A DNA stretch of 64,000 bases from Fulvia fulva (Eukaryota; Ascomycota; Dothideomycetes; Mycosphaerellales; Mycosphaerellaceae): assembly GCF_020509005.1 (NCBI RefSeq), contig NC_063014.1, positions 4,526,001-4,590,000 of the forward strand. Reading direction: 5' to 3'. Shown here piece after piece: positions 1 through 10,810 of the stretch (the stretch's first letter is position 1; each line of letters opens with the position of its first letter). The translations under genes were made by a program, and so were the position numbers. The notes under the pieces are model-generated. The model made no database searches, had not been told where the DNA came from, and saw only the letters and a list, made by a program, of their open reading frames with translations.

Positions 1-510
1 CCGCTTGATTCTCTGGGTACGGTGCAGATTCGCCAAAGTATCTTTATCGTTATTGGCATGGAAGTGCTGCAGGACCTCGTAAGCTTCTCGATCATGTTCC
101 TCGGTAGCGCCTTCGCCTAGCCAAACGATGACGGATCTAGCAAGAGAATAGATCGAAGCCATGCAGGTAACCTGGGCGTTTCGCTCTTCGGTGTCGTTCT
201 GATTGATGCAGATAGCATCAACCCAGATCCTCACGCTACCAGTGGCCGATCTGATTCGCTTGAGGCCTTCGAAGAGGTTCCTGGACACAGCCAGAGACCT
301 TCCTTTCACCGAGATTGAATGGCACTGAGATACGTCTCCATTTTCGTTCATACTCCAGCAATAAGACAAGGCCCTGTAATCTGAGGTGTTGTCAAGCAGT
401 GCCGTCTCGAGACGACAGTGCAGCGAGTCTCCATAGCGCTGACTCGGATGTAAAGTCAGGATGCGAATGAATTGTGACCCAGGCAGTCGCTGATATTCAT
501 AGCGTGCCAT
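1..510 (-). CDS. HET-domain protein, 5' part (runs off left edge)
   Basis: Open from an ATG at 508-510 down to base 1 without a stop (170 codons), so only the N-terminal part is present. The translation carries the hallmarks of the heterokaryon-incompatibility (HET, PF06985) domain in order: YRALSYCW (about residues 49-56), then IWVDAICINQ, then ERNAQV, then SVIVWLGEG. Members of this family act in non-self recognition and trigger cell death after fusion of incompatible hyphae, or have immune-like roles; the partner is unknown here. The spacing of motifs matches an intact domain, with no frameshift in the visible part. The C-terminal part, which normally determines specificity, lies outside the window, so whether the gene is complete cannot be judged. 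Confidence 0.85.
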   Translation of the reverse strand, partial: MARYEYQRLPGSQFIRILTLHPSQRYGDSLHCRLETALLDNTSDYRALSYCWSMNENGDVSQCHSISVKGRSLAVSRNLFEGLKRIRSATGSVRIWVDAICINQNDTEERNAQVTCMASIYSLARSVIVWLGEGATEEHDREAYEVLQHFHANNDKDTLANLHRTQRIKR

Positions 511-1263
511 ATCAGAGGTCTGTCGACTGAGAATGAACCGAATGTTGCTTCCAAAGGTCCCATACGACTATCAAGCTTCACAGCCGGGTCGTCACCATCA
601 GATATGTTGGAGTTGCTTATCGCTACACGAAGGTAGCGGTGCAGAGTCTATGCTCAACGATTTGCCTTGTGAGACCATGTCAAACAGAGAGGTGGTGTTC
701 GCCTCGGGGAGGGACATGGGCGACAGGAGATCCGCCGCTGCGAGACCAACAGGAAGACGTTCAGTTGTATGAACGCCTTCTGGCTGCAGCTGAAAGTTGC
801 CGGCAGATACCCTTGTGCAGATAGCACGACACCTATGCAAGAACGTATAGGTGATTCTAAAGCCTGCGATCCCGGTGTACAACCTAATTTGAGCCTTTCA
901 AGCGCCCGTGTAGCCCGTCTGCAGCACACCAGGTGGCTAGGCGAAAACAGCAAGCAAGAAAGAGCAACTATGTTGGCGAAGATCCCTGGTAAGGAGCAGT
1001 GTGACTTCTTAGTCACCAGCAGCGAGTAGATACCACGATGGCCGGTCGCCAGAACCCTTGGGTTGCGGGACTAGGGCCAGGCGCAAAAGGCTGTATTCCT
1101 TTAGTGGTGACGTTCGCGACATGTGATCCGCGCCTCCATATACGCTGAGAGTGAAGTGAAGTCACCGTGCACAGGATGGACAGCACCACGACAAGTACCC
1201 AAGACCTCATCTTTTGTTGCTGTGAGAATTACTTTTAATCCACTCCATCAGCATCCATTCCAC
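511..1263. other. Intergenic region between HET gene and LPxELRN gene
   Basis: No gene could be supported. It is the shared upstream region of two divergent genes. A 65-codon minus-strand ORF (1013-1210) starts with a signal-peptide-like stretch (MRSWVLVVVLSILCTVTS), and a 120-codon minus-strand ORF (654-1016) is also hydrophobic at its start. Neither shows a recognisable domain, and chance is a sufficient explanation. Confidence 0.4.
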
Positions 1264-1953
1264 ATGATGGACGAACACCACCGCAAACTCCTCGAAGCCG
1301 CTAACGAAGGCTGTCTACTGCGCCAACTACCAGCAGAACTGCGCAACGAAACCTACTACCTCGTACTTCCGACCAACACTGTGATCGACACACGAGGCGT
1401 GAAGACCTACGAGAAGCCAGACCCGGAATACCTAGACTGTCGGCATGTCGAGGCTAAAGAGGGCTTCAGTGAGCCCTATTGGAACCAGGTTGGCATAACT
1501 CAAGCATGTCGCGCACTCCGCGGTGAGAGTTTGGGCATCTATTATGGCACCAACACGTTCGTCGTCCACATTGGGTTCCAGGGAGGGTACACAACTTCAT
1601 GGCAGCTTGACGAGGCGAAGTACTGGATCCGGAGTCGACCACAATTGGGCATGGCCGCGTTGCAAGAGGTTGTCCTGAGTGTGCCGCGTGTCAACAGGCA
1701 TGGACCGCGCGACATGAGGCACGATCCGTTGGAAAACGAATGCTGCAACAGCCCGATTCGTGTGAGCATCAGCGCCTGGAGCGCAGAGCGGAACCGCTAT
1801 CAAAACACGTGCGATGACTGCATGATCGGGTACAGCGAAGACTGTAGCAAGTACTTCGAAGGCGCGAGAGGTTCCGAGGCAGACAAGCTCATGCAGTTCA
1901 TCTCAGCTCTAAAGGCGGATGTAGGTGCCGTAGATTCTAGCACATCGCGATAG
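1264..1953 (+). CDS. LPxELRN (2EXR/F-box-like) family protein
   Basis: A 229-aa protein if started at the second of two candidate ATGs (1264), which places the family motif near the N-terminus; an in-frame ATG at 1123 would add 47 residues of poor quality. The motif LPAELRNETYYLVLP near residue 24 and the later TQACRALRGESLGIYYGTN block are typical of the large fungal group of 2EXR/F-box-like proteins. These have a short N-terminal helix-turn module and a downstream CR.LR.E...(F/Y)Y motif. Function in these families is mostly unknown; some are proposed to be substrate adaptors. The stop codon is TAG. Related genes occur five more times in this window (14.9, 38.8, 39.7, 47.4 and 48.4 kb). Confidence 0.8.
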   Translation: MMDEHHRKLLEAANEGCLLRQLPAELRNETYYLVLPTNTVIDTRGVKTYEKPDPEYLDCRHVEAKEGFSEPYWNQVGITQACRALRGESLGIYYGTNTFVVHIGFQGGYTTSWQLDEAKYWIRSRPQLGMAALQEVVLSVPRVNRHGPRDMRHDPLENECCNSPIRVSISAWSAERNRYQNTCDDCMIGYSEDCSKYFEGARGSEADKLMQFISALKADVGAVDSSTSR

Positions 1954-2149
1954 ATGATCGGTCCCAGTATCATCAGGATTTGATCGCTGCAGCCTAGATA
2001 GCAGCATGCATGGGATCGGGCTCAAAGGAGACCACAGAATCAGCTGCAACGCCGATATGTACTTGGACGAAGCCGTTAGGTGGTAAGAGGTGCGCTTGTT
2101 GGACTTGGGGTTTGACATTCATCTAAAGTCAGGCCAAGTCGGTGGGAGC

Positions 2150-2968
2150 TCAGTCCACCTCGAAAACCTCGACCTTGTCTTCGACTGTCCTCAACATCGG
2201 CGCCAGTAATGCAGCATCTCGAAACGCTTCCGGTACATTCTCTCTCCTCGTCTCCAGCTCTTTCTTCAGTACCTCATACTTCTCCTCTTTCGCGGTGTAC
2301 TGCCGCACGATCTTCTTCCCGCTGTGCTCCACATACACCCGCGTGTCTCGTATCCTGACAATCACTCCATCCAGTCGCAGGAAGAATCTGCTCAGCACCA
2401 GCAACCTCTCCGGCATCATGCGTACTTTGATGTTGACCAGCGCAGTACCGTTATCCGCCAGCTCATCCTCGTACAGATCCACAGCATCGAAGAATAAGAT
2501 CGGGTCTTGCCTTGATAGTAGATCTGTTCTGATGACCTCCTCCTTGCCAGCCAGTCTCCATGTGCCATTCTTCGCATGTGTTGTGCCAGCGTAGTCTGTA
2601 CTGTAGCTCCAGTCAAAGGGCTTCACCACACCCTTGACGCCTAGTCCCAGCACTGCATCGGCATTGCCATCGAGTTGTCCCCGGCGATCCTTCTTCCACT
2701 CTTCTGCGACTGCCACCTGGAGCATTCCTTCTTCATTCTTACTGACTCGATCTAGAGCATCTCTCGCATTGAAGTCCAGCGTCCATTGTGTAGGCAGATG
2801 TGTTACTGCAACATAATTGTCACCAAAGATCATCTCAGGAATCGGGATGCCGATGTCATTGGAAAGTGCTTCGATCGGTTCTGCTTTGAGGATGGGCTCC
2901 TTCCGTGTTGTGATTCTCCATGCCAGATTCGGCGAGGTATGTGACTTTGTGCCATACTGTTGCGCCAT
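2150..2968 (-). CDS. TIP41: TIP41/TIPRL-like TOR-pathway regulator
   Basis: Matches the TIP41 family, which binds Tap42 or the PP2A-type catalytic subunits and modulates TORC1 signalling in the cytosol. Landmarks include PEMIFGDNYV, LDFNARDAL, PFDWSYSTDY, DPILFFDAVDLYEDELADNG, KVRMMPERLLVLSRFFLRLDG and RIRDTRVY, in the order expected for the family. The start at 2968 (MAQQYG) gives about 272 aa, usual for the family. An in-frame ATG at 3154 would add 62 residues that look like 5' UTR and would run nearly into the divergent kinase gene. No intron is needed. Confidence 0.95.
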   Translation of the reverse strand: MAQQYGTKSHTSPNLAWRITTRKEPILKAEPIEALSNDIGIPIPEMIFGDNYVAVTHLPTQWTLDFNARDALDRVSKNEEGMLQVAVAEEWKKDRRGQLDGNADAVLGLGVKGVVKPFDWSYSTDYAGTTHAKNGTWRLAGKEEVIRTDLLSRQDPILFFDAVDLYEDELADNGTALVNIKVRMMPERLLVLSRFFLRLDGVIVRIRDTRVYVEHSGKKIVRQYTAKEEKYEVLKKELETRRENVPEAFRDAALLAPMLRTVEDKVEVFEVD

Positions 2969-3205
2969 GGCTGGCGATGTGCGGTTAACTGGCAAAGTGC
3001 ACGTGAAGCTGTCGGAGGTGGATCGATGAAGTGGGGCTGGCGGATCGAGATTGTTGCTGTGGCGATGAGTCTGAATCTGAATCTGTTGACGAAGCTTTCC
3101 ATCCCTCAGCTTCATGTTGCTTCTAACCACTTTCGCAGCCACCTCACTCCGCATACTTCACCACTGCTTGCACCTCTCGACATTCATTGGCAGTAGCGGG
3201 ACATC
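2969..3205. promoter_or_regulatory. Shared promoter region of TIP41 and Aurora kinase
   Basis: Only about 240 bases separate the two divergent start codons, so both 5' UTRs and core promoters must lie here or overlap. I see no sharply defined element. The call rests on geometry alone. Confidence 0.5.
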
Positions 3206-4446
3206 ATGGCAGACATACAGACGCTTGAGCAGCGCTTTGAGGGCATATCGGTGCAGGATGAGAACCATGATAGTGCTGCACCACCACAGCCGAAGCATCA
3301 GCCAAAGGTATGCCAAAGCAAGTCATGATGGCGGCGACAGAGTACTGATCTGCTGTGAAGAGCTCTCTCAGTCATGCCATCTCCCTATCGAACCTCGGCG
3401 CATCAACGACCACAGCGCAATCGCGCATGAAGCTGCCTCTGCAAAAGCTTGCACCTAACGCTGGCAGCAAACCAACACAGACAGTCCTCACCAAGATCAC
3501 TCTCCCATCACAAGCCGCACAACGACCCTCCACCGAGTCAAGACCTTCGGACCCGCAATCGGCGATACAGCGAGAAGCACCAAAGCCAACACCCAAACAA
3601 TGGCATCTGGGCATGTTCGAGATTGGCAAGCCATTGGGCAAGGGCAAGTTCGGTCGCGTCTACCTCGCACGAGAACGCTCCTCAGGCTTCGTTTGCGCTC
3701 TAAAGGTGCTACACAAGTCAGAGCTGCAAGCCGGCAAGGTCGAGAAACAAGTCCGCCGCGAGATCGAGATCCAGTCCAACCTCGCCCACCCAAACATCCT
3801 TCGCCTGTACGGCCACTTCCACGATACGAAACGAATCTTCCTGATCCTCGAATTCGCCGGCAAGGGTGAGCTCTACAAGCACTTGCGAAAAGCACAACGC
3901 TTCCCCGAACCACAAGCCGCCGGCTACGTTGCGCAGATGGCCAGCGCGCTGAAGTATCTACACAAGAAGCACGTCATGCATCGGGACATCAAGCCCGAGA
4001 ACATCCTCGTAGGCCTCCACGGGGAGATCAAAATCTCCGACTTCGGCTGGTCAGTCCACGCACCCAACAACAGGCGCAACACAATGTGCGGTACTCTCGA
4101 CTACCTTCCACCCGAAATGATCAAGCCCGGACGGGAGGAGAACTGGTACACCGAAAAGGTTGATCTCTGGTCGTTGGGAGTGTTGACATACGAATTCTTG
4201 GTCGGAGAGGCTCCTTTCGAAGACACGCCAGTTATGACCCAGCGAAGAATCGCGAGAGGAGAAATGACAGTGCCGAGCTTTGTCAGCCCTGAGGCTAGGG
4301 ACCTCATTAAGAGACTGCTCGTGCTGGATCCCGAGAGGAGGTTGAACCTGGATGAGGTGGAGGTGCATCCGTGGATTGTGAAGCATTGTGCTGGGAAGAA
4401 GGAGAAGAAGCAGAGTAATGAGGGTGTGCAGTTCGTTAGGGGTTGA
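3206..4446 (+). CDS. ark1: Aurora-type mitotic Ser/Thr protein kinase
   Basis: Two exons: 3206-3307 (34 codons, starting [11 protein letters not shown]) and 3361-4446, giving 396 aa. The 53-nt intron has a GTATGC donor and a ...TACTGATCTGCTGTGAAG acceptor; another AG at 3370-3371 would break the frame. The kinase domain begins with [20 protein letters not shown] (P-loop), followed by the ALKVL lysine, [17 protein letters not shown] and [10 protein letters not shown]. The DFGWSVHAP activation segment followed by [15 protein letters not shown] is diagnostic for Aurora (Ipl1/Ark1), the chromosomal passenger complex kinase that corrects kinetochore attachment. The N-terminal extension is short and low in complexity, as in other fungi. 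Divergent from TIP41. Confidence 0.93.
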
Positions 4447-5454
4447 TGTTTAAGTGGTGATGGCTTGGGATGACAGCACGAGTTTCGTATCTTCTTTTTG
4501 CTTCGTGTGATGTTTTGAGAGCGGGTAACGAGCGGTGCATTGGGCGGAGTCTGGAGCAAATGGACAGGATGTACCATGGTCCATACAAGAGAGAGAGAGA
4601 GGGAGCAATACATGCAAAAGCCTGCGCGGCGTACTACAGAGCCCTGTCCGATCGATGTTGACAGTGTTGCAGGACACGAGTCCCGGCGACGCTGATTGGT
4701 CGAGATGCACACCACGCTAGCTCCCGGCTTCACAACCTTAACCCTCCAAAAAAGCAACTTTCGCTGGAGCCACAACTGTCGACCATCACAACGAAGGAAG
4801 AACAATATCTCAACACGCCAAACTCTCGCGATGGATGAAGTTTATCAGGAAGATGCTTGGATAGCTTGAAGAGGTGATGACAAAGCGGACGAAGGAGGCA
4901 GTGGCGATGCCGAGGTGGCAGATGAAGGATATCTCAGCTTTCGGGCCCGCCGGCACGGCTGCTCTGAGTATTGAGACAGGGCACAACACTGGCCTCATTC
5001 TGCGACGACATTGCTGTCGACTGCTTCGATGGCACGGCAATCAGCGAACGTGCGGCGGTACGATGTGTGCCCATTCCAACTTAGAGTCCTGCTACGCCAC
5101 CCACAGAGTGAAGGTCGATTGATTGTTGATCTGTATCGATCTTCAATTCTACGTCATCATGTGCAGGTCCCGTCCGCCCGACGCCCTGACAAACCCAATT
5201 GCAAGCTCTGTCAGCTAGCTTTCTGACGGCACCTGCAGGGTTGTGCGGTGAGAAGGTACTGTTGACAAAGATGTATTCCGAGAAGTCATGGTATCACAAA
5301 CACTACTCTACAAAGCACCACTCCAAAACAAGTAAAGGGACTACGCGACACCAATCGTCTATGGGGTATCTTCGTAAAAGCATCCATGATCCAACTGAAC
5401 GCCATCATTTATAATCAATCAACGTAAAGAAAGGAAAGAGAATGTGCGTGATGC
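4447..5454. other. Intergenic, convergent 3' regions
   Basis: About 1 kb between the 3' end of the kinase and the 3' end of the deacetylase gene. It contains a short GA-rich run near 4590-4605 and several small ORFs on both strands with no family signature and no convincing splice pattern. It presumably holds both 3' UTRs. Confidence 0.5.
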
Positions 5455-8400
5455 TCATTTCGCTGGAGTTTCCGGGACGTCCCATACGCTCTTCACGTCG
5501 TCGGTGCTATCGTGAACGTTAGCATGTTGTGAATCGAACATCGACTGACCAGTACCATTGCCGTTACTGATGCCGTGTTCTTCGTGTCGGTCGTGCTTCC
5601 AGCTGGGCTTGGGCGGACCTTTCGGGGGCTTGCGTGGGCTTGAAGGCAATTTGCCGAATGGTATAGGTCCCACGCTGCTCCACACAGGCAGCGTATTGTT
5701 GCCGGACTTGCTTGGCGACAGTGGTGCTCGCTTCGGTGTAGCTGAGCCAGTATCGGTGTCGGGCAGTGATGGAACACATTGCATCTCATCAAGCCCTGGC
5801 TTTTCAACCCATGAAGCAGAATGATCTTGTGGCCTGGATGACGATGATGGTGCCGTGGATGCGATGCTTGAGCCGGGATATGAAGTAGTCTCCGACTTGA
5901 GCGTGGGCGATACGCTGCCACTACCGGTGGTGCCTACATAGTCGGATAGCTCAAGGTCATTTGTTGTGGCGCGGATTGGGACAACTTGTTCGGACTGTTG
6001 ATTTTGCAACGAGGATAATGTTGCCGGATCATAGGCCACGGGCTGTTGTGGGGGTTCCTTGGTTGTGACAGGGACAGCAGGCGCCGCTATAATCCCATGG
6101 GCACCGACAGGTGGACCTGTCATGCTCATGGAATGATGGCGGCTTTGCGCACCGGACGGGCCTTGTGCTACTCCAGCAGGCGGGGACACTATCGCAGTTG
6201 GGGCCTTCTTCGCAGCAGCATTCACTTTGCGCGTTGCCGCAGCTTTGACGGCTCTTGCGCTGCGATCGGCGGCCAGCTTCTCCCTCTGCTTCCGGTCATG
6301 CTCTTCCTTGGAGTCGCTGACCTTCAGTGTGATCTTCTTCATGCCCGAAGTAAGATTGTCAAGATCAGATGTACCCGGTGGCGGTACAGGAGTAGGAACA
6401 CCACTTCTCGCTGTTGAGGAAGCCATGGGTGCCCTAGCTGATGTTGCTGGTCTGGCAGGTGCGGCAGCTGTGACAGTGGTCCGTGGCTTAGAAGGTGCTC
6501 TGGTCTTCTTGTTTGCTAGGGCACTGGATGCAGGCACAGGAGGAGGCTTCATCACGCCGGTGTTGCTTGAACCGGCGGTAGGCAGCTGTGGAACTGGAGG
6601 CACTTCAGCGTCGACTGAGCGACTCGAAGACAAGTTCAGCGCGCTTCCTGCGCTCAGACGTCGGCAAACTCGCCTCTGCTGAGGGTCTACGTCGTCTGAT
6701 GGCAACACGTCTATTGTCTCTCGCCGGCTGGAGCGACTTTCCGCTCGACTGACAGCGCGAGATTGTACAGTCTCGTCACTGTGCGCACTTTGAGCATACG
6801 CGGGCACCTTGGCTTTGCGATCACGCAGCTGCCTCGGCTGACCAGCTGCTTCGGTCGAGATTGCGGACACGCCGCTCTCCCGCTCTTTCTTGATACGAGG
6901 GACCGCAAGGTCCTCCGCTGTGCAGCTCTTCGTCTGCCTGTCGAAAGGTATTAAGAGCCGAGACAGCTCCTGTGTGGCCACTACCCAATCAACTTCTGGC
7001 GGCGGAGGTGTCGGTGGCCGCGTCGGCATCTGTCCTTCCCGCATGGTACCTGAGATGTTCAAGGCGAACCTTTGCGGATCCACAACCTTGTACGCGAACG
7101 ACTCGGTAGGCGTAGCATAGGTCGGCCTAGGTCCAGTACGGACCTTCTTCGATTGCGGTGGTGGTGGTGGAGGATTGATCTTGTGCTCCAGTGCAGTGAG
7201 GTTTGCATCGGACCACCAGTCCTTGTCGTAGTGCAATGATTGTGGTTTGTTCATGCCGCCGATACCAAGTCCGCGCATTTGCGAGCTCAGGTCGGCAAGA
7301 GCCTCGACAGCATCTGTCTTCGTGCCTACGGGTGTCGCGCATAAGCCTGAGAGATGGCTAAGAACACCGCTGCAAAGTGCTCGGTCACTGTAGCCACCTT
7401 CGAGCACACTGATGACACGCCCTTCGCAGCCGTCAATGCTCTTTGCCAGCTCAACGACATCTCTCGTGAATCTCGCATAGAACTCGGTCGGCACGCTGAC
7501 CTTGTGTCGCTGCATGCCCGAACCTTCCCACTCGCTCGCATCGAAGCCTGCAGAGATGAAGATGGCTGCCTTGGGTTGTACTTTGCCCTCAGCTCGGATT
7601 CTCTTAACGTGGTGCTCCAGAAAGTGCTTCGCCTTTTCCAGCAAAATACTGTATCGAGTATCGTAGAGGTGCCAGAACTCGTCTTCAGTCTTCCATGCCT
7701 GAAGATGTACGTTCCATATGGATTGTCCATGCGCATTCTCGATACAAAGACTGGCAGCTTGCAATTTCTCATCATCTCCCATCTCGCATGGGTAGCTGTT
7801 GATGTCGTGCAGACTATAGTAGCCAAGATCAGGATTCAGCTTCAACTTGCTGTTAGGCTTGGCATTGACCCGCTTCTCGTTGTTCTCGCTGTTTCGTGCC
7901 CATGTGATGGCCTGGCTGCCATCTCCGTGATGCAGATCGAAATCCAGCATAGCAGCGTGAGTTAGTCCGTAGGTCTGCGCAGCGTACTCGATGCCCACAT
8001 GGACGTTGTTCAGCCAGCAGAACCCACTGGGATGACTCGCCGAGCAATGGTGACCAGGAGGCCTTACAGCTACGAAGGCTCGTCTGGTGGTTGTATCAGG
8101 CGCGAAAACAGCATCAACAGCTTCTGCAACACCTCCAAGTGCACCCTCAAATGCATTCAGAGACTCGGGTGCGAGGTACAGATCACCTTCGTGCAACTGC
8201 TGCTTGTCAGGCTGGCCCGGAACATTCGAACGACTTAGCTCCTTGGTCCCTGCCGCGAGCTTCTCGGCTGCGGTGTGGCACATGCCTTGGAGCTCAGCCA
8301 TCCATGCAGTGCCGTGAACGTTGGTCACAAACGGAGAAGTAATGTCCATACTCCGGCCAGTCCGGCGAATCCTGAAAGGTGGGTCTGATAGCTCCATGTG

Positions 8401-9126
8401 TTCAGGATGGGGTGGTCTCTTCCCTTCAGCATGATGTCCACCAAGCCGCACGTACGCTGTCGATGCACCAAGTACAGTGGCATGAATCCGCTCAGGCCGC
8501 TCGACAATCATCGACAGGGTAGTTTTGGTAGCCTTCAGCCGCGAGTACCTGTGTCCATAACAAGCATCATGCAGGATGACCGCAGTCTCTGCCTCTGAAT
8601 CCGTCCGCGAATGACTGAGAAGTTGCCTGGTGAAGTGATCGGTAGCGATCTGAGCGGCAGTGAGCGGTATGGGCTCTTCAATCGACTCCATAGTCGACTG
8701 CGCCTCTCTAAGGCCCGATATGAGATTGGAGATGGAGCGCTTGGGCGTTGGCCGCTTCTCTTGCTCCTCGGACGTGCCGCCAAGCGACGAGGGCGAAGTC
8801 TTGCGCATGAGCCTAGGCGAAGGCGGGGGTCTGTTCAGGCTGGCAGAACTGGAGGCGCGACGCGATGGTGCATGTTGCTGTGGGCGCGGGGATTCCCTGC
8901 CGATTAAGGGGGAGGTCGGGGGTTGTGAGGTCCGTCGCGCGAGTGGTGTTGGAAGGTTTGGTGTCGCAGGCGCCGAAGTGTGTTGAGTGCGTGTGTCAGA
9001 GGTGGCAGCCGTTGCGACCGACATGTGTTTCATCGCGTTGTGTAGGTCGGTCGTGTTGCGGGAGATGTTCGCGTCGTGTCGCGCATGCGCCGGCGGTTCC
9101 TGCGTCTGCCCGGATGTATTGTCCAT
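5455..9126 (-). CDS. HOS3: HOS3-type histone deacetylase
   Basis: An uninterrupted 1223-codon gene. The zinc-dependent arginase-fold deacetylase domain spans about residues 182-590. It has VRPPGHH (354-360), LDFDLHHGDG (394-403), SAGFDASEWEG (525-535) and LEGGYSDRAL (575-584), including the His pair and the Asp/His ligands of the active site. The divergent GFDASEWE segment and the long Ser/Pro/Ala-rich C-terminal half (about 600-1223, basic patches, poly-Pro) are typical of the fungal HOS3 class. In yeast this class deacetylates histones and also acts at the bud neck and daughter nuclear pores. The N-terminal 150 residues are low in complexity. The start at 9126 is the first ATG and agrees with the lack of upstream coding signal. 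Confidence 0.93.
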   Translation of the reverse strand: MDNTSGQTQEPPAHARHDANISRNTTDLHNAMKHMSVATAATSDTRTQHTSAPATPNLPTPLARRTSQPPTSPLIGRESPRPQQHAPSRRASSSASLNRPPPSPRLMRKTSPSSLGGTSEEQEKRPTPKRSISNLISGLREAQSTMESIEEPIPLTAAQIATDHFTRQLLSHSRTDSEAETAVILHDACYGHRYSRLKATKTTLSMIVERPERIHATVLGASTAYVRLGGHHAEGKRPPHPEHMELSDPPFRIRRTGRSMDITSPFVTNVHGTAWMAELQGMCHTAAEKLAAGTKELSRSNVPGQPDKQQLHEGDLYLAPESLNAFEGALGGVAEAVDAVFAPDTTTRRAFVAVRPPGHHCSASHPSGFCWLNNVHVGIEYAAQTYGLTHAAMLDFDLHHGDGSQAITWARNSENNEKRVNAKPNSKLKLNPDLGYYSLHDINSYPCEMGDDEKLQAASLCIENAHGQSIWNVHLQAWKTEDEFWHLYDTRYSILLEKAKHFLEHHVKRIRAEGKVQPKAAIFISAGFDASEWEGSGMQRHKVSVPTEFYARFTRDVVELAKSIDGCEGRVISVLEGGYSDRALCSGVLSHLSGLCATPVGTKTDAVEALADLSSQMRGLGIGGMNKPQSLHYDKDWWSDANLTALEHKINPPPPPPQSKKVRTGPRPTYATPTESFAYKVVDPQRFALNISGTMREGQMPTRPPTPPPPEVDWVVATQELSRLLIPFDRQTKSCTAEDLAVPRIKKERESGVSAISTEAAGQPRQLRDRKAKVPAYAQSAHSDETVQSRAVSRAESRSSRRETIDVLPSDDVDPQQRRVCRRLSAGSALNLSSSRSVDAEVPPVPQLPTAGSSNTGVMKPPPVPASSALANKKTRAPSKPRTTVTAAAPARPATSARAPMASSTARSGVPTPVPPPGTSDLDNLTSGMKKITLKVSDSKEEHDRKQREKLAADRSARAVKAAATRKVNAAAKKAPTAIVSPPAGVAQGPSGAQSRHHSMSMTGPPVGAHGIIAAPAVPVTTKEPPQQPVAYDPATLSSLQNQQSEQVVPIRATTNDLELSDYVGTTGSGSVSPTLKSETTSYPGSSIASTAPSSSSRPQDHSASWVEKPGLDEMQCVPSLPDTDTGSATPKRAPLSPSKSGNNTLPVWSSVGPIPFGKLPSSPRKPPKGPPKPSWKHDRHEEHGISNGNGTGQSMFDSQHANVHDSTDDVKSVWDVPETPAK

Positions 9127-9329
9127 GATTGCATTTGTTCGTGGAGTATTGTGGATCGGTCTCTTGCGTGTGGTTGTCGACTAGCGAGCATTCACTTGTG
9201 TTACTCGGTCAGGTGTTTGTTGATGTATGTCTGAACGCGGACCAGGGTGAATAAGCATAATGCGCGGTGATGTCCTGCAGTTGTTTCACGACATTCGCAC
9301 GGTCCAGTCCAGAGCCGCGAAATTGACCG

Positions 9330-9575
9330 CTAAGCTCGAAACAGGCTCCTCAGCTTCGACAGTGCTTTCTGCGTTCGTGTGGTCGCCAGAGATGGCTGTG
9401 ACTGGTCGTGTGGGTTGTCAATCCGCAGCGCGTCAAAGTCGAAGTCTTCCACGGGTCGAATGCGATGCATCGCCGCTCGCTGCGTCGTCTCGTAGTAGGC
9501 CGATCGTCGCTTGCGCGCACGCTCTGCCGCGGCCAGATGCGTAGAAGTATGCATTGGCGATGCAATACAACCCAT
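9330..9575 (-). CDS. Possible small protein with N-terminal MGCIAS
   Basis: An 81-codon frame starting MGCIASPM, a potential N-myristoylation site (Gly2, Ser6), and ending in a basic segment. An upstream in-frame ATG at 9740 would give 136 aa. The composition (Arg/Lys-rich middle, acidic VEDFDFDALR segment) looks like a protein, but I recognise no family and the opposite strand has open frames of similar length. Treat it as a weak candidate. Confidence 0.28.
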   Translation of the reverse strand: MGCIASPMHTSTHLAAAERARKRRSAYYETTQRAAMHRIRPVEDFDFDALRIDNPHDQSQPSLATTRTQKALSKLRSLFRA

Positions 9576-10810
9576 CTTTTTCCTCCTGCTCGTCTCTCGC
9601 CGACTGTCGCTGTGACTCGTGAGAAGGCACCCGTCACGCGGACGCTTCAAGCCGAGTCCACTTGCAGGTGCTTTGCGAGGTGCTGCAACGACGGGACCGA
9701 TCGAGTGCTCTTCGTCCTGCCCATCACCGCCGGCCGGCACGCTCCAGTCTTCTTAACAGCTCGGCCTCTTGCTCCGCCAACGAGCCTGCTGATGTCATTC
9801 AATCTATTGAAAATGCCCGATCCAGCCAGAAAATGTTAGTGGCCGTCGACTACACTGCATGCAGACCGGAGCTGCGAGGCGGATGCGCAACACGACGACG
9901 TTATCAAATACTTTCACGCACCACTTGGCTGAGGGGCTCATCACTTATTACTGTACCTCTACTGTACATCCCCCAACCCAACAAAGGCTCGCTCCCTACG
10001 CTACAGTAGCTTCACCGACTGTTTCTGACACCACACGACCCCTCCCGATGCCGCCCGACCAACACTTCCTTGCAAACTATATCAACCACAACCATATCAT
10101 CCATATCAGGCCACACACTCACACACGAGCAGCTCACACGACTGCCACTCGCTTCGCTTCAAGCATGGCTATAGTTGATGCTGCACACTCTGCAACACGT
10201 CTGGAACACACTGATCGGCGCCACTTGTCGGTGCCACCTGGGTCCTGACTCGAGCACGGCGCCCAACTTTCACTGCACAATCTTTCAATCCATACTACTA
10301 TTATTGGGACGGCCTGCAGGAACGTATCAGGTACTCGACTATCGATTGCTATATGCATCGCATTCATCCGAGCAGCCTTGAACTGACACTGCAATTTACT
10401 CACCAGCCCTGCTGGATTTCATCAAATGAGATACCTTCTTGAGAAGACCATCCAGATCGTCGGGACTGGCAGAGCTACAAACAACCAGACCGGACATTAC
10501 GCCTAACCTAACCTGCTGCTGATCGTCCTGCAAGCGAGCCGTTGGAGGCTGCAATACAGTTTGCAACGGCCAAGATGGCTTGCGCGGCCCAGAATATTGG
10601 GTCCGCCTAACCACGTGCGGTCCACAGCTCGAACATCACACTCAAGCCACGTCCGATGGCTGCGGCAGTGTGGATGCCACATTCTTCCCATGTCTACGGT
10701 CCACACGGCGAGAGATGTATCGAGGGGCAGTTGAGGCGCTGATGGCTGATTCCATCAGGCTTCTCATGATGATCACGTCCTTCCTCACGGCTTCTCTGAG
10801 GCAAGTCACC
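9576..10810. other. Gene-poor stretch before HET relic
   Basis: No intact gene supported. Plus-strand ORFs of 90-140 codons lack recognisable motifs. Minus-strand frames from about 10500 upward may be the eroded downstream part of the HET-like relic, but I could not match them to named HET motifs. Confidence 0.4.

Noticed and set aside
654..1210. Two minus-strand ORFs with hydrophobic starts as small secreted proteins
   Set aside because: No Cys pattern, no splice partner, and location in the shared upstream region of two divergent genes; chance hydrophobic ORFs are likely.
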